8,494 nucleotides of DNA from an uncultured Anaerolineae bacterium (GTDB lineage Bacteria > Chloroflexota > Anaerolineae > Anaerolineales > Villigracilaceae): NCBI GenBank assembly GCA_903854805.1, contig CAINXK010000214.1, positions 1 through 8,494 of the forward strand, written 5' to 3'. Under the pieces are notes generated by a model that was not told where the DNA came from, ran no database searches, and saw only the letters and a list, made by a program, of their open reading frames with translations. Each line of letters starts with the position of its first letter. The stretch's first letter is position 1. Position numbers and translations under genes: made by a program. This document shows positions 5,749-8,494 of this stretch, one piece after another.

Positions 5749-6026
5749 TTCTATCAGAAATATTGAATAACAACTTTCCCAAGCCATAAATTCTCTGCCT
5801 GTTCTCAAAGCATTTGTCTCAACTGGATACGCTAAGTATAGCCAGTTACCTTTAGCCGGGTGACTGCCCATAACTCAATTGAAACGCACCCTTTTGATTT
5901 CTCCTTTTACTCAGATCTCGGCCATCATTTTCAAGGATACTGCGACGACCTGCGGGATGGCAAACTGGCGCGAAATGTTTTTTCTTCATCGCTAAGCAAA
6001 TCGAGATGGGGGTTTTTCGGTGATTC
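5749..6026. other. Intergenic region between cyclase gene and fhaA operon
   Basis: No credible gene. A minus-strand reading of 45 codons (5989 to 5852, beginning MKKKHFAP) has no ribosome binding site, and its composition does not persuade. A hairpin is visible at 5821-5847: AACTGG and ATAC (5821-5830) pair with GTAT (5836-5839) and CCAGTT (5842-5847), with a 2-base bulge and loop GCTAA. It has no T-run and is not a typical terminator. No intrinsic terminator was found right after the cyclase stop at 6027. Confidence 0.5.
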
Positions 6027-8494
6027 TCACAATATATCATACCTAATAACCTTGTTACGACCTGCTTCTTTGGCGCGGTATAACGCTTGATCAGCCTGAC
6101 TGAGGACCATGTCGAATGATTCCTGGCCATTTGAAAGATTGGCGATGCCTGCGCTGATGGTGAGCGCAACTGGAATGCCGCCCAGATCAAGGGGTTGTGC
6201 CGTTACCGCCAGGCGAACGCGTTCAAGCACTTCATACGCCTGTTCTTGAGATGTCTCCGGCAGGAGCAGGACAAACTCATCACCGCCGAATCGCGCAAAC
6301 ACATCGATTTCACGGATTTGTTTCTGGCATATTTTTGTAAACGCAACCAAAGCCTGATCGCCTGCCGCGTGTCCTAAGGTGTCATTAACCTGCTTGAAAT
6401 GATCGATGTCAATCAGCGCAACGGCGGGTGGGCGTTTGAGCCGAAGCGCGCGTTTTATTTCGCCCTGCGCCAGCTCCATAAAATGACGACGGTTGGATAC
6501 TCTGGTCAGTTCATCTGTCGTGGCCTGTTGGCGCAATTCTTCTTGAAGCTTTTTTCGATCTGTGATGTCGGCAATGATGTGCATTCTTCCAATGACCTGA
6601 CTCTGCTGCCCGCGCAAAGGTGCCACCGACAGACTCACGGGTATCAGATTTCCATTTTTTGTCAAGCGCAGGGTATCCAGATTGCTAAATGCCATGCCGC
6701 TGAGGGTGGCCTGGCGCAGGGCCTCATATTCCTTTAACTTGTTTTCGGGTACGGTGGGATTAGCCTGCCCAAGGATTTGTTTATCCGACCAACCAAACAT
6801 TGCTTCCGCGGCTGGATTCCATATCGTGAGGCGGTCTTCGTAGTCGAGTGCCAGGATTGCCAGCGGCGAGGAATGGATGATGGTCTGTAGAGTATCGCGC
6901 GTGTCACGCAGTTGCTCCTCAGCCCGCTTGCGTGAGGTAATATCCATCATCATGGTCAAGAGGCAAGGTGTATCGTGCAAGATGATCGGGGTGATAAAGA
7001 TGAGCGCTGGAAATATCTCGCCGGATTTTCGTCGTAAACGGATTTCCAGGTTTTCGACGCGCCCATGCGCCTGGATTTCACGAAGGATATTCGGACGCGT
7101 ATCATCGTCCACCCATAAATTCAAGTCAAACGAAGTGCGGCCAACCGTTTCTGCCTGACTGTAACCCAGCACGTTTTCAAAAGAATCGTTGACATCCGTA
7201 TAGAGGCCTTCTGCCGCAGTGCTGACGCCGATGACGATTGGACTGAAACGGAGAATGTTAGCGGTGCGTCTTTCGCTCTCACGAAGTTCCTCTTCCATTC
7301 GCTTGCGCGTGGTGACATCCCGAAATGACCAGACGCGGCCACTGGCCTTCTGCTCTCGGATCAGAATACGCGAAAGCCGCTCAAATACTCGCCCATCCTT
7401 GAAATTCAGGCTGTCGAAACTTTCTTGTTCTGATTGGTAGAGTTCCTGAACCTTGTCAAGAAATTCTTGTGGGTTGATCAATTGCTCAAGGACGTGCTGA
7501 AGGAGAGCCGTATCATCCTTGCGGGCAAGCACTTCCGCTGGGATCTGCCACATTTCAACAAAACGCTCATTCACAAACAAGACCCTATTGTCAGAGTCAA
7601 CCGCGAGAATGCCGTCCGCCGTTGATTGCAGGACTGCTTGAAAGGATGACTCGCTCTTGAGCAATTTTTCTTCCGTGCGTTTGTGCTTGCTGATTTCATC
7701 CTGCAATTGCGTATTGGTTTGATTCAGCAGAGCTGTGCGTTCTTGCACCTGGGTTTCCAGATTGAGATTGAGATCGGCAAGCGCGAGGCGGGTGTGGTTC
7801 AATTGCTGCGTCACGCCAAGCAAAAAGACGACCAGAAGCAACAAGACCACAATACCCGTGCCGGTGGCAATGATTTGCGGTTGGTAGAGCTCCCAAAAGG
7901 AATATTGGCGGTTCTTGACGATGCTATCCGGCGGCAGAAGTGATAAGGGAATACCAAAGCGCTGTAAAGCCAGGTGATCAAAAATAAAGCGGTCGCTCTC
8001 GTCTTGCACAATCGGAATGGAGTTCATCGCCTCAGCGCGCAAAACACGCAAACCGATCTGCGCTGCATCGCGGGCTTGCTGGTCGATGCTGTACATATAC
8101 CCACCGATGATTCCCGTTCCTATGAACACATCGTAGCCGCTGATGACAGGCACAGATGAAGCGGCGGTTAGTTCGCGCAATACAGCCAGAGGACGATACT
8201 TGGTCGCTTCCGCATCCTCGAACATGGGATGGTAAAGAACGATTGAAGTTTTCGGCAGTTTTGCTACCCGCTGTTTGATCTCAGCCAAAGGCAGACCAGC
8301 CATGTCTGTAAACTTCACCTGTTCTTTCAACTCTTCTTGCATTTTACGTAGATGATCAAAAAAACCTTGCTCGATTTTCCCTACCCCACCAACAAGCACG
8401 ATTTCATTGACGGCAGGCATCGCAGTTAATGCCCATTGCACTGATTTTTCGCAATCTTCCACCGCGCTCACGCCGGTCACGTTTGCAGGAAGAT
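6027..8494 (-). CDS. Membrane diguanylate cyclase with ABC-binding-like sensor and three PAS domains (5' end missing)
   Basis: The reading frame is open to the right window edge. Residues are counted from the first GTG at 8480, which is probably not the real start. Domains in order: periplasmic ABC_sub_bind (peripla_BP-like) part to about 190 (TGVSAVEDCEKS, VPVISGYDVFIGTGIIGGYM); membrane segment about 202-222; coiled coil about 225-275; PAS about 278-395; PAS with PAC end about 405-520; PAS about 528-645, the last two closing in DITSRKRAEE and DITDRKKLQE; GGDEF about 650-817. The cyclase looks active: GGDEF (732-736), DIDHFKQVND (691-700) and TTDELT (654-659). R723-E-I-D726 five residues before GGDEF forms an intact inhibitory I-site. 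It should turn GTP into c-di-GMP in response to a small extracellular ligand. No EAL domain. Separate from the fhaA operon. Confidence 0.92.
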   Translation of the reverse strand, partial: LPANVTGVSAVEDCEKSVQWALTAMPAVNEIVLVGGVGKIEQGFFDHLRKMQEELKEQVKFTDMAGLPLAEIKQRVAKLPKTSIVLYHPMFEDAEATKYRPLAVLRELTAASSVPVISGYDVFIGTGIIGGYMYSIDQQARDAAQIGLRVLRAEAMNSIPIVQDESDRFIFDHLALQRFGIPLSLLPPDSIVKNRQYSFWELYQPQIIATGTGIVVLLLLVVFLLGVTQQLNHTRLALADLNLNLETQVQERTALLNQTNTQLQDEISKHKRTEEKLLKSESSFQAVLQSTADGILAVDSDNRVLFVNERFVEMWQIPAEVLARKDDTALLQHVLEQLINPQEFLDKVQELYQSEQESFDSLNFKDGRVFERLSRILIREQKASGRVWSFRDVTTRKRMEEELRESERRTANILRFSPIVIGVSTAAEGLYTDVNDSFENVLGYSQAETVGRTSFDLNLWVDDDTRPNILREIQAHGRVENLEIRLRRKSGEIFPALIFITPIILHDTPCLLTMMMDITSRKRAEEQLRDTRDTLQTIIHSSPLAILALDYEDRLTIWNPAAEAMFGWSDKQILGQANPTVPENKLKEYEALRQATLSGMAFSNLDTLRLTKNGNLIPVSLSVAPLRGQQSQVIGRMHIIADITDRKKLQEELRQQATTDELTRVSNRRHFMELAQGEIKRALRLKRPPAVALIDIDHFKQVNDTLGHAAGDQALVAFTKICQKQIREIDVFARFGGDEFVLLLPETSQEQAYEVLERVRLAVTAQPLDLGGIPVALTISAGIANLSNGQESFDMVLSQADQALYRAKEAGRNKVIRYDIL

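Noticed and set aside
5821..5847. Hairpin with AACTGG/CCAGTT arms considered as terminator of the cyclase gene
   Set aside because: No T-run follows on the minus strand, and it lies about 180 bases after the stop codon.
5852..5989. Possible small minus-strand gene of 45 codons beginning MKKKHFAP
   Set aside because: No Shine-Dalgarno, no recognisable domain and composition like non-coding DNA. It sits in the gap after the cyclase gene.

Overview
The window looks like chromosomal DNA of a bacterium with mid-range GC, most probably a Chloroflexota member of the Anaerolineae type. This is inferred from the style of the ferredoxin, the FHA proteins and the RodA/PBP protein; no rRNA or marker gene is present to prove it. 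I see no phage, CRISPR array, tRNA or complete insertion sequence.

Layout. Positions 1-186 hold no convincing gene, only a possible fragment of a gene cut by the window edge. Positions about 187-520 form a small non-coding element with imperfect terminal inverted repeats, a perfect 18-bp stem and a second GC-rich hairpin; it resembles a MITE or REP-type element. Immediately downstream is a plus-strand ferredoxin gene (582-977) with a clear Shine-Dalgarno sequence and a plausible promoter whose -35 lies in the right end of the element. A symmetrical hairpin (988-1020) serves as terminator for this gene and for the convergent gene on its right.

Everything from 1024 onward is on the minus strand. 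In transcription order: a diguanylate cyclase with a periplasmic binding-protein-like sensor and three PAS domains (6027 to the right edge, 5' end missing); an intergenic stretch of about 330 bases; then a tight operon of fhaA-like (DUF3662+FHA), fhaB-like (one membrane segment+FHA) and mtnP (methylthioadenosine phosphorylase), with a 4-base overlap and a 2-base gap. This operon ends in an intrinsic terminator. A long gene follows that fuses a SEDS glycosyltransferase (RodA/FtsW) to a PbpA-like class B penicillin-binding protein.

The fhaA-fhaB-...-rodA-pbpA order mirrors the actinobacterial wall-growth cluster fhaA-fhaB-pstP-rodA-pbpA-pknA-pknB. Here rodA and pbpA are one gene, mtnP sits where pstP would be, and no kinase or phosphatase is visible. 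The most interesting observation is that the PBP half has lost all three transpeptidase motifs (SxxK reads PAIK, the SxN region is deleted, KTG is replaced) while the SEDS half keeps its signature motifs. It therefore looks like a RodA polymerase permanently fused to a pseudo-transpeptidase activator or scaffold, with FHA proteins that could link it to Ser/Thr phosphorylation signalling encoded elsewhere.
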